NCBI GenBank assembly: GCA_963920765.1
Contig: OY987249.1
Span: forward strand, 15,934,817-15,998,816
Length of the DNA: 64,000 nucleotides
Source of the DNA: Ulota crispa
Taxonomy: Eukaryota; Streptophyta; Bryopsida; Orthotrichales; Orthotrichaceae
Direction of reading: 5' to 3'
Below, piece by piece: positions 1 through 11,600 of the stretch; positions within the stretch are counted from its first letter, which is position 1, and every line of letters begins with the position of its first letter. The notes under the pieces are model-generated. The model had not been told where the DNA came from. It did not search any database and saw nothing but the letters and a program-made list of their open reading frames with translations. Both the position numbers and the translations under genes were made by a program.

Positions 1-95
1 TTCAAATTAGGTCCATATTTGTTTCAAATGCACGTCTAATCTAATTGCTCCAGTTTCTAATGAATTTTGAGAAAATGTGTGTGGTCTTTAAAGAG

Positions 96-304
96 TTATC
101 CCTTGAACGGGCCAAAGGCCATATGTACATACGTATTTGAGCTGCTCTGAGGGCTTTCCAAAAAAAATTATGCATCCATCATCATACAACACCTCAATAT
201 GTACGATTGTAACACTTAATTTCAAGCTATTCAAACTTCTGAATATTGATTGCTACCGTATTTAGTACCATATCTCCAGTACCCAAGGGCCCTTCAGGGG
301 TTAC
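96..304. mobile_element. Small TTAA-bounded element, copy 1
   Basis: The left end reads TTAT then CCCTTGAACGGGCC; the right end reads GGGCCCTTCAGGGG then TTAC. The interior (GCTGCTCTGAGGGCTTTCC, a run ending in ATGCATCC, and CAGTACC near the right end) matches the element at 5657-5889 in the opposite orientation, so these are two copies of one short family. The ends follow the TTAA-CCC pattern of the larger elements listed below. No coding capacity. The 79-aa and 65-aa open frames overlapping its right end are not credible genes. Confidence 0.6.
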
Positions 305-550
305 TGACAGGATTGGAGGTTCGGAGGATGCGGTGAATGAATTGCTGATTGTAAGATTAGGTTATGACGAAATTGATTTTGACGATGAGACAGAGCTCGA
401 GAGCATTCAGAGAAGAACTATACAGGGAAGACCATCTCCACCCATGGGGATCTTACCTGGCCTCGATTTGCCACACAACTCGTAGTCCAAATATTTTCCT
501 ATTGCTCTGTAAGCTTACTCTGGGATGTGGGTTTGAACAAATGAACTCTT

Positions 551-1186
551 TTAACCCCTAAATGCGCAAGGCCTTTCTGAACTTCTTGGTGAACAATTAA
601 CCAATCTTTTCATAAATCTCATACAGTATTTTTAAGTTGTAATCGTACAAATTTAAACTTGACATGTTAGAGATTACTTGGAAAAATAAAACACAACAAT
701 ATTACTTATAGTTTGAAAGAATATAACATTTGAACATGAGGGTGTTAGAACTACAAAAGTGACTTGAAGTTTTCTAATCTTCATTTCACATGTCAAATGT
801 AAAAAGTTGGTCATCAAAAAATATGAGGTTTAAGGTCATTACATATTTAACTTTAGCCAATTTACAACTTCCAAAATCTACTCATGTATTTTTTTTAAAT
901 GGGTTGCTAATGCGGATTTTTTCTCCAAGCTCTAGTGTATTTGAGGCTCATTTTCAAGATCTTTGAACACTAAAAAACTCAAGATTGCAGTGGACACCCT
1001 TGTACAAAATCTTGAATAGAAAAATCATGAAATTTTTATTAAAATCAGATTTTGGGTTTTGAAAATAGACTTCAAAACAAACCTGCGTTCAAAAGAAAAT
1101 ACCAAAATAGTGATTTGATAAGATTTTATTTGTCTTCAAAGTTTTGCAAACACTCAAATTGGGTGCCTTGGGCATTTAGAGGTTAA
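551..1186. mobile_element. TTAA-bounded MITE, family A copy
   Basis: Starts TTAACCCCTAAATGCGCAAGG and ends GGTGCCTTGGGCATTTAGAGGTTAA, an imperfect terminal inverted repeat with TTAA on both sides. The interior shares long stretches with 9804-10447 and 26033-26685: a segment on expressing growth of phrases such as CAAGATTTTGTACAAGG, CTAGTGTATTTGAGGC and ACACCCTCATG. About 636 bp, non-coding. TTAA target duplication with CCC-beginning termini is the known signature of piggyBac-type elements; assignment to that superfamily is inference. Confidence 0.75.
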
Positions 1187-1189
1187 CCT

Positions 1190-1581
1190 TTAACCCCAAA
1201 ACGCCCAAGGGGATGATTTTTGTCCCCAGTCAAAAAAAATAACGCTTTGTAGGATAGAAAAATCTGTTTTTTATCTGATTTTTTTGTGAAAGTGATCATA
1301 GATACATGGTGCATTATGGGAGGCCAAAAAACAATCTTACCAAATGTACTCATATTTTTAGGTAACTCAACTTTCAAGAAGATTCAAAAATATGGTGTTA
1401 AGTCTCATAGTGTCCTTACAATTTTCATGAGGTGAGCATACAATGTTGACTTTTACAACTTTTATAGAAAGTATTATAACAAATGGGCACTTGTCACACC
1501 ACTATATAGCATTGTAGAGAGTATTGTAGAGCATTGTAGAGAGGGGCAGTCACAGTTACTGGCCTACCTTTCAAGGGTTAA
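1190..1581. mobile_element. Possible further TTAA-bounded element
   Basis: Immediately after the preceding element the sequence reads TTAACCCCAAAACGCCCAAGG. A plausible right end, CTTTCAAGGGTTAA, lies at 1567-1581. The terminal match is short and no second copy was recognised, so this is a weaker call than its neighbour. Confidence 0.35.
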
Positions 1582-2645
1582 GTGAAGTACTGTACTTGTG
1601 GCTAATGTTGGAATTTGCTTCTTGCATTTACCTTTTAGAAGACATTCACCTAACAATTTCAAGGAAGACACGTCATGTGAAAGACAATATTTCATGTAGG
1701 CAAATTTCACACGAAAGAAAAAACAAACTTATCACCTGAAATTCAAATCTCATCCATAACATGTCCTTGCGACTTTATCCATGAAACTTCGTTATAGTGG
1801 ATGAGTGGCAATAAGGAGAGTAAATATATATAAAAAGGTTGTTGGTTTGATAAATGAAGGGTTTTTTAACATTCCGTATTCACCTTGACCACGCTATGTA
1901 GTCTTCGTCGTTATCCAAATAATGAAAGTAAAAATATGAATATAGCAAACCAATAGCCAGAGAGGATATTTTGGAATTACAGACAAACGATAAAGAATAA
2001 AGAAAACTTCAGTGTAGGAACGCCAATTTAAATTCCACACTTCATTTGAAAAACAATATTTTTGGATAACATGTCACTTGAAAAAATCAATTTACAGAGG
2101 CACGTCACTAGATAGTCAAGAGGATTTCTCAAATTCCAACACTGCTCGTGGTGAAAGCACATAATACATCCAAGCGAATAGATCCTCTGACTTCACAGTG
2201 CTGAGTAACATGATTAGCACCACTAAGCTTACTAACTACGGCCTCTGAAGTCAATCAAATCGCTATGGCAAACGCACAGTGCTACAAAAAAAAAAATGAA
2301 TATTTACAACCCGCATTTACAAGATCCTCAAGAACCAGAAACTCGTCCTGGACTACAAAAACTTAAATGGACAATGAACACAAACCTTCAAAACAAGGCT
2401 AGACCTGTAGTCGGATTATAGTGAGATACTGTTTAATTATCACACAGATATCAAACCTCAGTGACAGGATCAGAAGCATCAGAGCTGCAGAAGGTAGACC
2501 CTCCTTTCTGAAAGCGCCCATCATTTGCACCAGTAACAGCGTCTAAAACTTCCTCAGTCAAAATGTAGCTCTTCACACAAACGTCTCTCAAAACGCCTCA
2601 GGCTCAACCACGATTCATCTCCGAAGCTAATTTCGGACACCTCAT

Positions 2646-2981
2646 TTAAATCTTGATGTGCAACTGCTTGAACCAAGCGGAGGTGCCTCCAAAGATGCTG
2701 TAGAAAGGAAGCCGAACAATCTTCAAAAAAGATGAGAAGCTTGATGACATCATCCCGGAGGAATGGTTTTCACGTTGAGTGCGGCTGGCAGTGGCAATAT
2801 AAGCTCTCGCAGCCTTTTCCAGCAGGGGATTCCTCATGTGGACATGGCCATTGTCGGAGAGGAAGTGGGAGGGACGAAGCTGATTACTCCACTGATTGTT
2901 GCTAGCAGCAACAAAGGAGGAGGCGACGACATCTCTTAGGGAGGTGTAGGAGTGTGAACTATACGAACGAACTCCGGTCAT
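2646..2981 (-). CDS. Hypothetical 111-aa protein
   Basis: An ATG-initiated 111-codon frame on the minus strand, in a block (about 2.1-4.5 kb) with fewer A/T runs and no recognised repeats. It is rich in Ser, with a central segment reading LEKAARAYIATASRTQRE and a hydrophobic/aromatic C-terminus (LPFYSIFGGTSAWFKQ). No signal peptide or membrane segment is obvious and I do not recognise a family. Support is codon use that looks coding rather than AT-rich noise, a clean ATG, and the non-repetitive setting. On the minus strand the ATG is preceded by an AG, so an upstream non-coding exon is possible. Transcript data would be needed to accept it. Confidence 0.4.
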   Translation of the reverse strand: MTGVRSYSSHSYTSLRDVVASSFVAASNNQWSNQLRPSHFLSDNGHVHMRNPLLEKAARAYIATASRTQRENHSSGMMSSSFSSFLKIVRLPFYSIFGGTSAWFKQLHIKI

Positions 2982-2984
2982 GTC

Positions 2985-4490
2985 CGTGAAACTTCAGCTA
3001 TCTCAATCAAACTCCACCACTAGCCAACAGTTACGGCAATTGGTTGGATAATAAAAAGCTTAGATACAGATTCACTTGTAATGACAGATTCAATAAATCT
3101 CTGCATATGACAAAGAGATCCATCTCAGTACCAATCTCATTTCAAAGAAAAGATATCCTTACAACAAAATTACGGAGATTTAACTACACATGATTGTCCT
3201 ATTTTCATATATTCATACAAGACAAGAGCTAGATAATATTTCGTTAGAATTTCTGAGGCAACCGCCTAATACTCCATCGAAGCAGGCAAGCACGTATCAG
3301 TAAGCACGTATCAGTACAGCGTAATTTCAAAGTCTCCGTGTAGCTAAGTATTAAAAGTCCACTTACCGACAACAAGGCAGGCATAAACTCAAATGTAGAC
3401 GATTATCAACCGAAGAAGATCTCGAAAACTCTATTCTCGCGCCTATAAAATGCTTGTAAGAGCCTCCACAACCGCCAGCAAAAGAAAGCAGCAGGCTTCT
3501 GTGAATATCTGCAGGAACGAAGAAAACATTCTCAGTACAAACCTCTGTTCTAAGACAATCATCTTAAAAAACTGCAGAGATTGGAGCCTCATTTAAAACA
3601 AATCGGCCTCTCCGAAGCATCTCATTACAAGAGGTTTGCTACCTAATACTCGACGCAGTCTCTTCAAACATCCTTCTATCTGACTCAAGCAGCTCCTCTA
3701 AAAACATTTCAGCATACTCCGAAACGTTCAAAGCAAATCCTACACGAAGATAACAAAGAATTTATAATCATAAACTTTTCCTCCTCGCAGAACCTCCATA
3801 CAAAGCAATTTTCAGGAACAGATTACTTCAAACTTTTCCAGCATTCTCACATACGTCGAATGTAGCGAACACAGTAGTTCCATTTCAGCTATTACCAGAT
3901 CTCCTAAAATTGTACAAGCCTCGGAAATTCACTTAACTTACCAGCAAAGACGATACGTAAACTCTACTTCGACGCTTCTTAACAGCTAAGGATCCAGATA
4001 CCGCAGCTCTCGTCAAGTTAACTTAAACCGCCTCTCGGGATCTTCCGCAAACGTTGGAAATGAACGCCTCACGCGGATGCATGCCACAAAACACTTAAAT
4101 CTCGGCAAAGAACTAAGTTAACGTCGAATGAAAAGCTCTTCAAAAAACACGAGAAACAAGGAAGATAAACAAAAAGGGAGAAATCAAAGGGCCGATTAGC
4201 CGCTAATTGAGAAGAAGAGGCGGAGGATCCATGGCTGGAGACACCATCGCGAGCAGCAAATACTAGACTAGAGAAAACTGCTCGCTTTTCCTGAGTTTGT
4301 AGAAGGTGCTAGACTGCTACAGAAGCGATAACCCCAAGTCGATACCATGGTGACCTAGGTTTCAAGCACATACCCGGATGCCTGGAAGTCACTCGAGAGT
4401 CGAGAATCTTCTCGACCTGCCCCCTAGTCAGCCAGCTCCACACGGTAAGGTAGAAGAACCTAAAACCGACACTTACTTCAGATGCGGTGC
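2985..4490. other. Non-repetitive, higher-GC block without a recognised gene
   Basis: Composition is clearly less AT-rich than the surroundings and I see no terminal repeats or matches to other parts of the window. No open frame above 60 codons is convincing. It could hold the promoter and 5' leader of the minus-strand frame at 2646-2981 or an unrelated transcript. A direct duplication of about 12 bases (AAGCACGTATCAGT) occurs at 3290-3315. Confidence 0.35.
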
Positions 4491-5240
4491 TCTAGAAGGT
4501 CTTTCAATAATGCAATACCATGTGTTTGTTAGAAAATGGACACAAGTGCAAGCATAATTTTTTTTGGAATTTTCTGAGATTGTATGAATAAACTACTAAT
4601 TGTTAAAAATAACTCCCTAGACTATTCTATTGTTGAAATTAGACCCCTTTTGAAATGCTCATATTAAAATGAAAAGGCACCATCAAAAAGACCATATCAC
4701 ATGCTCAATTCTTTTGCTCTCTATACCCAATTATAGTGGCAGCTTTCATTAGCCTGGGTGTCAAGATTAGGTCAAGCAACTAGTGCATTCCTCAACTTTA
4801 TAGCTGTTGGATAACAACTCGTGTCCCAATTGGGTGCTCCTACCTTAGTGGCAATAAAAATATTGCCAATTTCTGCTACAGTCACTGTGGTAGTGTGTTC
4901 ATAAATGGAGCATTTAAGGGCTGAAATAGACTTTTGGGGAGGTGAAACTTCTTGAACTATTTTGCAATAAATTTTCCTTGGAAGACAAGAAGAATTGACA
5001 CCTAACCCAAGTTGTTTCATATTTTTTGGAGCTTTGTGGAACTAGTTAAGAAATTTTGTAGTGGAAAGGCCATAAGTCTCTAAAACCATCCATCTCCTCA
5101 AATGTACATAACATGTACATTGTTGAAAGGTTATGAAAAACAACATATATCAATAAAGTACATTTGGTGAGGTGAGCAATTTTAGAGCCTAAACGGAATC
5201 TGAGCAAGCTACCTTAACTCACTAATAATACCAATAGATC

Positions 5241-5554
5241 TTACAAAAAATTTCATGGATACCCCTAAAGTTTGCAATATTTTCATAGATACCCCTGCTT
5301 TTTTCAGAAATTCACAAATATCCTTGGACCAAAAAAATTAGGTGTTTGTTTTGTTGTGCATGTCACTTCCTTGTTTCTTTGTGCTCACACTACTTCATTC
5401 TTGTTATGTGTGCGCACAAAGGAAGAAGGGAAGTGGGTTGCACAACAAAACAAACACTTGAAAATTTTGGTCCAAGTGTATTAGTCAAATTTCTGAAAAA
5501 GCAAGGGTATCTATGAAAATATAGCAAACTTCAAGGGTATCCATGACAATTTCC
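5241..5554. repeat. Foldback (inverted-repeat) element
   Basis: The two halves are imperfect reverse complements. The left half carries TTTCATGGATACCCCTAAAG and CATAGATACCCCTGC; the right half carries GCAAGGGTATCTATGAAA and CAAGGGTATCCATGACAATT. The central arms pair GTGTTTGTTTTGTTGTGCA with TGCACAACAAAACAAACAC. A half copy of the same left arm occurs at 23674-23752, inside intron 1 of the SARD4-like gene. The 70-aa open frame crossing the element is a by-product. Confidence 0.7.
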
Positions 5555-5656
5555 CTAGAACTTATGCCCAATTACAATTTTTAGGAGTAATCAAGATCTT
5601 AGTCATGGCTGTCACGCTACGTACTCTTTAGTAGATTTAAAATCTATACAAACTGA

Positions 5657-5889
5657 TTAACCCGTGAAGGGCCCTTGGGCTCTAGAGCTACAGTACCAAA
5701 TATGGTCACAACCAATATTCAAAAGTTTGAATCAGTTGAAAATTAATTGTTACAATTATACATATTAAAAGGTTGTATGATGGTGAGTGCATTAAAAAAA
5801 ATTGGAAAGCCCTTAGAGCAGCTCAAATACATCTATACATACGACCATACGTACAGCAGCAAAAGGCTTTTGAGATGTTTAGGGGTTAA
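5657..5889. mobile_element. Small TTAA-bounded element, copy 2
   Basis: Left end TTAACCCGTGAAGGGCCCTTGGG, right end TTTAGGGGTTAA, with perfect TTAA on both sides; 233 bp. It is the inverted counterpart of 96-304 (shared CTACAGTACC, GGAAAGCCCTTAGAGCAGCTC and a CATACGTAC segment). The better-preserved ends of this copy support the TTAA boundary of the family. Confidence 0.7.
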
Positions 5890-6221
5890 CTTAGGCCCGC
5901 TTTATATATGGAGGCCAGGCCATCTGACTGCATCAGAGGCCACTAATCTTGCACTCTGATTGGACAAAAAGCTGAAATCAACCCCAAGGCCTTTACACCT
6001 AGTGACAGGGCCAATTTGGTGGAATGGATTTTTTATTCAACAAACACAAGATCTGACATGGCCCGAGCTCTTTGAATTGGGTGCACCAAAAATGGAAAGC
6101 CAATTCTTGGCCTTGTGGCCAATGTCAAGTTTCATTAAAAAAATATGTTTTTTCATAAAATATTAAATTTTCTCCAATAGAATCCGTTATATCATAAGCC
6201 CGGGGGCACGAGAGAGAAGCC

Positions 6222-7309
6222 AGGGGATGGGGGGATGGGGGGATGGGGGGATGGGGGGATGGGGGGATGGGGGGATGGGGGGATGGGGGGATGAGGGGGA
6301 TGACATGCGGGGATGGAGGGGATGGCACGGGGGGATGGAGGGGATGGCACGGGGGATGGAGGGGATGGCACGGGGGATGGAGGGGATGGCACGGGGGATG
6401 GAGGGGATGGCACGGGGGATGGAGGGGATGGCACGGGGGATGGAGGGGATGGCACGGGGGATGGAGGGGATGGCACGGGGGATGGAGGGGATGGCACGGG
6501 GGATGGAGGGGATGGCACGGGGGATGGAGGGGATGGCACGGGGGATGGAGGGGATGGCACGGGGGATGGAGGGGATGGCACGGGGGGATGGAGGGGATGG
6601 CACGGGGGGATGGAGGGGATGGCACGGGGGGATGGAGGGGATGGCACGGGGGGATGGAGGGGATGGCACGGGGGGATGGAGGGGATGGCACGGGGGGATG
6701 GAGGGGATGGCACGGGGGATGGAGGGGATGGCACGGGGGATGGAGGGGATGGCACGGGGGGATGGAGGGGATGGCACGGGGGGATGGAGGGGATGGCACG
6801 GGGGGATGGAGGGGATGGCACGGGGGGATGGAGGGGATGGCACGGGGGGATGGAGGGGATGGCACGGGGGATGGAGGGGATGGCACGGGGGATGGAGGGG
6901 ATGGCACGGGGGATGGAGGGGATGGCACGGGGGATGGAGGGGATGGCACGGGGGATGGAGGGGATGGCACGGGGGGATGGAGGGGATGGCACGGGGGGAT
7001 GGAGGGGATGGCACGGGGGGATGGAGGGGATGGCACGGGGGGATGGAGGGGATGGCACGGGGGGCTGGAGGGGATGGCATGGGGGGATGGAGGGGATGGC
7101 ATGGGGGGGATGGAGGGGATGGCATGGGGGGGATGGAGGGGATGGCATGGGGGGATGGAGGGGATGGCATGGGGGATGGAGGGGATGGCATGGGGGATGG
7201 AGGGGATGGCATGGGGGGATGGAGAATGACATGGGGGGCATGGGGGATGACATGAGGGGCATGGGGGATGACATGGGGATGGGGGATGGCATGGGGGGCA
7301 TGGGGCATT
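6222..7309. repeat. G-rich minisatellite (20-21-bp unit)
   Basis: Begins with an 8-bp array (GGGGGATG, about nine units), then roughly forty copies of a 20- or 21-bp unit, GATGGAGGGGATGGCACGGGG. In the last 250 bp the unit becomes GATGGAGGGGATGGCATGGGG, then decays to GGCATGGGGGATGACAT-type units. Units differ mainly by one extra G before GATGG. The plus strand has dense G4-5 runs and could form G-quadruplexes. Long open frames exist in several frames of both strands (GMEGMAR, GDGGDGT, PSPPS repeats), which is expected from a near stop-free repeat and is not evidence of a protein. Confidence 0.95.
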
Positions 7310-7361
7310 TAGCTTGCTAAATGAGTTTACTAATTACTTGTGTAGGCTTGTATATTTTGTA

Positions 7362-7779
7362 CTCCCTCGATCCCAATATAAAGTTCCAAATTAGGCATAG
7401 TTCTTGTCCCACTAAAAAGCTCCATTTTGCTAATTTCAATTGTTGAGAAGACATTTGTCATGTCCAATGATCTCATGGGGGTAAGTTAAGCAATTACAAA
7501 GCATTCCTCTCCTAACAAGCTTGGCCTTGCCCATATGAGGTACCATTGTTGCTACTAATCTTTAAATCATCAATCATGAGGAGCTATCAACATGTACAAA
7601 TATGATACTTTTTGCATGGAATTTGGGTGTCAACGGCAACATAAAAACTTGAACTTTTGCAAATGTTTGGTAGGTGGTATATTGATTCTAGAATGCATTT
7701 GTTACTAGCATAATGACTAAAATTACAATTAATCTGTCATGGAGAACTTTTTTGGAGCTTTATAATAGGACAGAGGGAG
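7362..7779. mobile_element. Stowaway-type (Tc1/mariner) MITE
   Basis: Flanked by TA on both sides. The left end CTCCCTCGATCCCAATATAAA and right end TATAATAGGACAGAGGGAG form an imperfect terminal inverted repeat of the classic plant Stowaway type (CTCCCTCCGTCCC). The interior matches 30364-30935 in inverse orientation (TGGACATGACAAATGTCTTC, CTTGGCCTTGCCCATATGAGG). About 418 bp, non-coding. Confidence 0.85.
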
Positions 7780-8630
7780 TATCTATTTGCAAACCATTTT
7801 TTTCCTTCTATGCTTCTCATGAAGTTTTCAACCTTGCATATGTTGATATTTTGATTTCTTTTTCTATGATCTTTTATGCAAGATACTCTTGATGATCCAT
7901 AACTCATAGTATATATTTTGCTACATACTATCTGCATAAAACTTGATTTATGCAAGAACAAATCAATATGCAAAAATATTATAAATGCTTTGTGGTTGAT
8001 AAAAAGAAATTAATAAAGGCAATTGGTATAATATACCTTGATAAGGTAAACAAAGAACTTAAGAGTATGTTTCAAACTTCATGTTTAGGGTTCATGCACA
8101 TTTTGGCAACATCCCCCTTTGTTCAACTCTATTTTTTGGTATCTATCATCATGTCATTGTTTCAAAATAAAAAATAAAAAATAAAAAAATCAATTAATTA
8201 AAAAAAATTGTGACCTTTTCTCACTTTACATTGCAACAAGAAGCCACTATCTCCAAATGCTAACTTTTTGAAAACAAGCCATGGCCCATAAGAGATTTTT
8301 GTCACAACTTCTCACCTCTAGTGTAGAGATGGCTAAACTTTATTGAATTGGCCCAACTCCTTAACCTCAAGACCTTTACGTATGAGACAATTGACCCCAC
8401 TATAATCTTATTTAGTAACATAGACTGACCTTAAACAAAATGTGGGTTGAAATTTAAGACAATCAACCCCTAGCCAAATTGACCCGGCCCCCATATGTAG
8501 AGCGGCCTTTAGTATTCAAGATTTATTTCCCTCCAATAGTTTGTAGTCCCTTGCTATTATTTAGAAATGGAATCAGGAATCCGCCACCTTATAATACATT
8601 TATAAGTTTGTCTAATAAATGCTCTGGACA

Positions 8631-8660
8631 CACTTATTGCACTTATTGCACTTATTGCAT
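8631..8660. repeat. Three tandem copies of CACTTATTGC
   Basis: Three exact 10-bp units followed by ATTTAATGC. It sits 11 bp before a GAGCATCTCC motif at 8671, a sequence that recurs at the ends of several repeats in this window. Confidence 0.85.
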
Positions 8661-9475
8661 TTAATGCTTCAGAGCATCTCCGCCGGTGTAGGTCCGCCTG
8701 TTTTTTTTGGTCGCTCGACAAGCACCAAACAATGTAAGCAGGCAGGTTTTTTTTGTTTTCCGACCATGCTTGTGTGGTATTCTTTGAAATTGGGTTGCAC
8801 CCGTGCGCCCTGCGGACTCCATCCTATTTTTGGTTGGAGTTGAAGGTGACCCTTATGCATGGATTTTTGCAACATCATGGGATTTTTTTGGAGGCAAAAA
8901 ATATTCGTTGACATTTTTTTGAAAATATTCAAATAATCATTGGTATTATTTAATTATTGCATGGAATTGGATTAGACAATACCTCAATTAATTTTAAAGT
9001 GATGGCATCCATTTTCAATTCGACAAGAATTTTATGGAAGCTTAGATTACAATGCAATTTTCATTATTGCACTCTAGCATTTTTTGAAAAGAAATCCCTC
9101 TTTTTTTTCTATAGGTTTGAAGCTCACATTTTTTTTTGAGGCCATTAGGCCTTAAATTGCCCAAAAACAAAAAAAACTGTAAGCAAGTGAGAAAAATTTG
9201 AATAGAAATGGATAGAACCATTGACATGTGTACATTCATTCAAAAAATACACTAATTTTAGTAACTTTCATCCAATTGTTGGCAAATGTAGTGATTGCTT
9301 GGGGAGGGACCTGGCAATTTCATCCATTTTTTAACATGATTTTTATAGTGTTATGATAGCTAGTATAAATTGGAGGTAAGATTTAGGCAAAATTTACCAG
9401 GAATTTAAAGGCTAGTCTAGGCTCTTTCAAAGTTTTCCATCTATGTTGGCCGGTCCTCAAGCACTTTGATCTCCA

Positions 9476-9715
9476 CCCATGCTCTTCAAAAAGCTAGCCT
9501 TGCACTGCAACATGCCACGTAAATAATCAGTTGACCACTTATCAAGAAAAGTAGAAAATAATATTCACTAAACTTAGGATGTATAATGTCTCCAAGGATC
9601 TTTGCTAGACACGATAAGACAAAGTATCTTGAGAGGGTTTTGAGAGGGTTTTGAGAGGGACCTCAACACTTTTCATCCACTTTGAGCTTGTTTGAGCCAC
9701 TAGTGGAGATGCCCT
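9476..9715. repeat. Dispersed repeat with GAGCATCTCC-like end (uninterrupted copy)
   Basis: The right end reads CACTAGTGGAGATGCCCT. The whole stretch matches, in reverse complement, the two outer pieces of 13032-14212: GATAAGTGGTCAACT, the CCTAAGTTTAGTG stretch, and CACTTTTCATCCACTTTGAG. In this copy the position corresponding to the split is an uninterrupted CTAG at 9605-9608, so it is a paralogous empty site for the TTAA-family element at 13128-14070. A short GAGAGGGTTTT tandem repeat lies at about 9632-9660. Confidence 0.75.
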
Positions 9716-9803
9716 TCGTGTGTCTTTTCTCACAGTGATTACAACTTGATTACCTTTATTAGCCTACTAGTTCTCCTCATGTATCACTATAGAAGAGTTT
9801 TCT

Positions 9804-10447
9804 TTAACCCCTAAATGCCTAAGGCCTTTTTTGGGCTTATAGGAATTTGCTTCAAATTGAGCAAAAAAGGCAACATTTTAGTAAGATGTGTCAAGTTCTT
9901 TTGTATTGTAACCGTACAAATTCAAACTAGACTATGTTAGAGGTCACACAAGAAACGAAAACACAACAATATCACTGATAAATTGAAAGATTATAATGTT
10001 TGATCATGAGGGTGTTAAAACTACAAAAATGACTTGAAGCCTTTGAATCCTCTTTTCACATGTTGGATTTTAAAAAATTACCATAAAAAAAATATAAGGT
10101 TAAAGGAAATAACATACATAACCCCAACCACTTTATAGCTTTTCAAAATCTCTTCTACATTTTTTTCAAATGAATTTTTTGTCTAATTTTTTCTCCGAGA
10201 TCTAGTGTATTTGAGGCTCATTTCTAGAAGCTCTCAACACTAGAGAAAGTCAAGACCCTTGCACAAAAGCTTGAGTAAAAAACTCATAATTGATCATTTT
10301 CAAAATCAGATTCTTGATCCTAAAATTAGACTTCACAAATTATGAATCCAAAATGCAAAATACTAAAAATAGCAACTTAGTTAGGTTGATCGAACCTTGT
10401 AATATTACAAACACCAAAATTTGATGCCATAGGCATTTAGGGGTTAA
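9804..10447. mobile_element. TTAA-bounded MITE, family A copy
   Basis: Starts TTAACCCCTAAATGCCTAAGG and ends CCATAGGCATTTAGGGGTTAA, with TTAA at both borders; 644 bp. The interior aligns along its length with 551-1186 and, inverted, with 26033-26685. Non-coding. Confidence 0.8.
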
Positions 10448-10493
10448 TTGCACATTGAAATTTGGTAAATTAGATTTTGGTATCTTTGTATTA

Positions 10494-11600
10494 TGGGAAA
10501 ATATCGAAAGTAGTCTTAACAATTGGCCGTATTTCAAAAATAGGCCTGACAAATAAAAATATCAAGAATAGGCCTCATCAAGGTCCAATCAATTTCAATC
10601 AAATCCCAAACCGGTTTACCAAGGAACATTTTCCGTTATTTTCTCTATTTCATGCTATAAGTATGAAAAATTAGATTTTCAACCAATTTTTAGTTAATGT
10701 TTACAAATTGCAAACGATTTTTTCTCATTTCAACCGGCTAGCTGTGAACTAGCCGCCGGTTCTTCCCGGACCCCCTCATCATATATAAAAAGTAGGCATT
10801 GCAACTAAGGTGACCAACATTTTGTGCATGTTTATTCAAGGGAGTTGATATGAGCACACCTTGGGTTTGATATATGCACACTAGGATAGGCGTAAATTTT
10901 AAATATTTATCATCAAAAAGCTAAATTTGGAAAATTTGAATTTAGATTTGGATTTAGAGACCTTGATTTTGTCTAGAACCACAATGATGGTTACAAGTGA
11001 ACCACGCCCAATGGAAAATATTAGCTAGGAGGCAGTTTATGACTTTTACCCTTGTTTGTAAAAAAAGTGAAGCTTTTCCATTAGGCGTGGTTCACTTGTA
11101 ACCATCATTGTGGTTCTAGACAAAATCAAGGTCTCTAAATCCAAATCTAAATTCAAATTTTCCAAATTTAGCTTTTTGATGATAAATATTTAAAATTTAC
11201 GCCTATCCTAGTGTGCATATATCAAACCCAAGGTGTGCTCAAATCAACTCCCTTGAATAAACATGCACAAAATGTTGGTCACCTTAGTTGCAATGCCTAC
11301 TTTTTATATATGATGAGGGGGTCCGGGAAGAACCGGCGGCTAGTTCACAGCTAGCCGGTTGAAATGAGAAAAAATCGTTTGCAATTTGTAAACATTAACT
11401 AAAAAATTGGTTGAAAATCTAATTTTTCATACTTATAGCATGAAATAGAGAAAATAACGGAAAATGTTCCTTGGTAAACCGGTTTGGGATTTGATTGAAA
11501 TTGATTGGACCTTGATGAGGCCTATTCTTGATATTTTTATTTGTCAGGCCTATTTTTGAAATACGGCCAATTGTTAAGACTACTTTTGATATTTTCCTTT
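10494..11600. repeat. Large near-perfect palindrome (foldback element)
   Basis: Two arms of about 525 bp (10494-11017 and 11074-11600) are reverse complements with only a few differences, separated by about 56 bp. Matching landmarks include CCGGCTAGCTGTGAACTAGC with its complement GCTAGTTCACAGCTAGCCGG, and the AGGTGACCAACATTTTG stretch. The innermost 170 bp of each arm resemble the foldback at 51758-52160 (AAATTTTAAATATTTATCATCAA-like and TTTAGAGACCTTGATTTTG-like segments), so the two belong to one family. Each arm is non-coding. Near-identity of the arms suggests a recent origin or arm-to-arm gene conversion. Confidence 0.92.

Noticed and set aside
6222..7309. CRISPR-like array or centromeric satellite
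   Set aside because: Units are 20-21 bp with no spacers, and the array is only 1.1 kb in an otherwise dispersed-repeat setting.
6125..7320. Open frames of 325-373 codons on both strands (PPSP/CHPLHP and GMEGMARG repeats)
   Set aside because: They are created by a tandem 20-21-bp unit almost free of stops; overlapping frames on opposite strands cannot all be genes and no non-repeat domain is present.
8619..8932. Overlapping 74- and 87-codon frames
   Set aside because: They start inside a short tandem repeat and cover repeat-like sequence with a GAGCATCTCC end.
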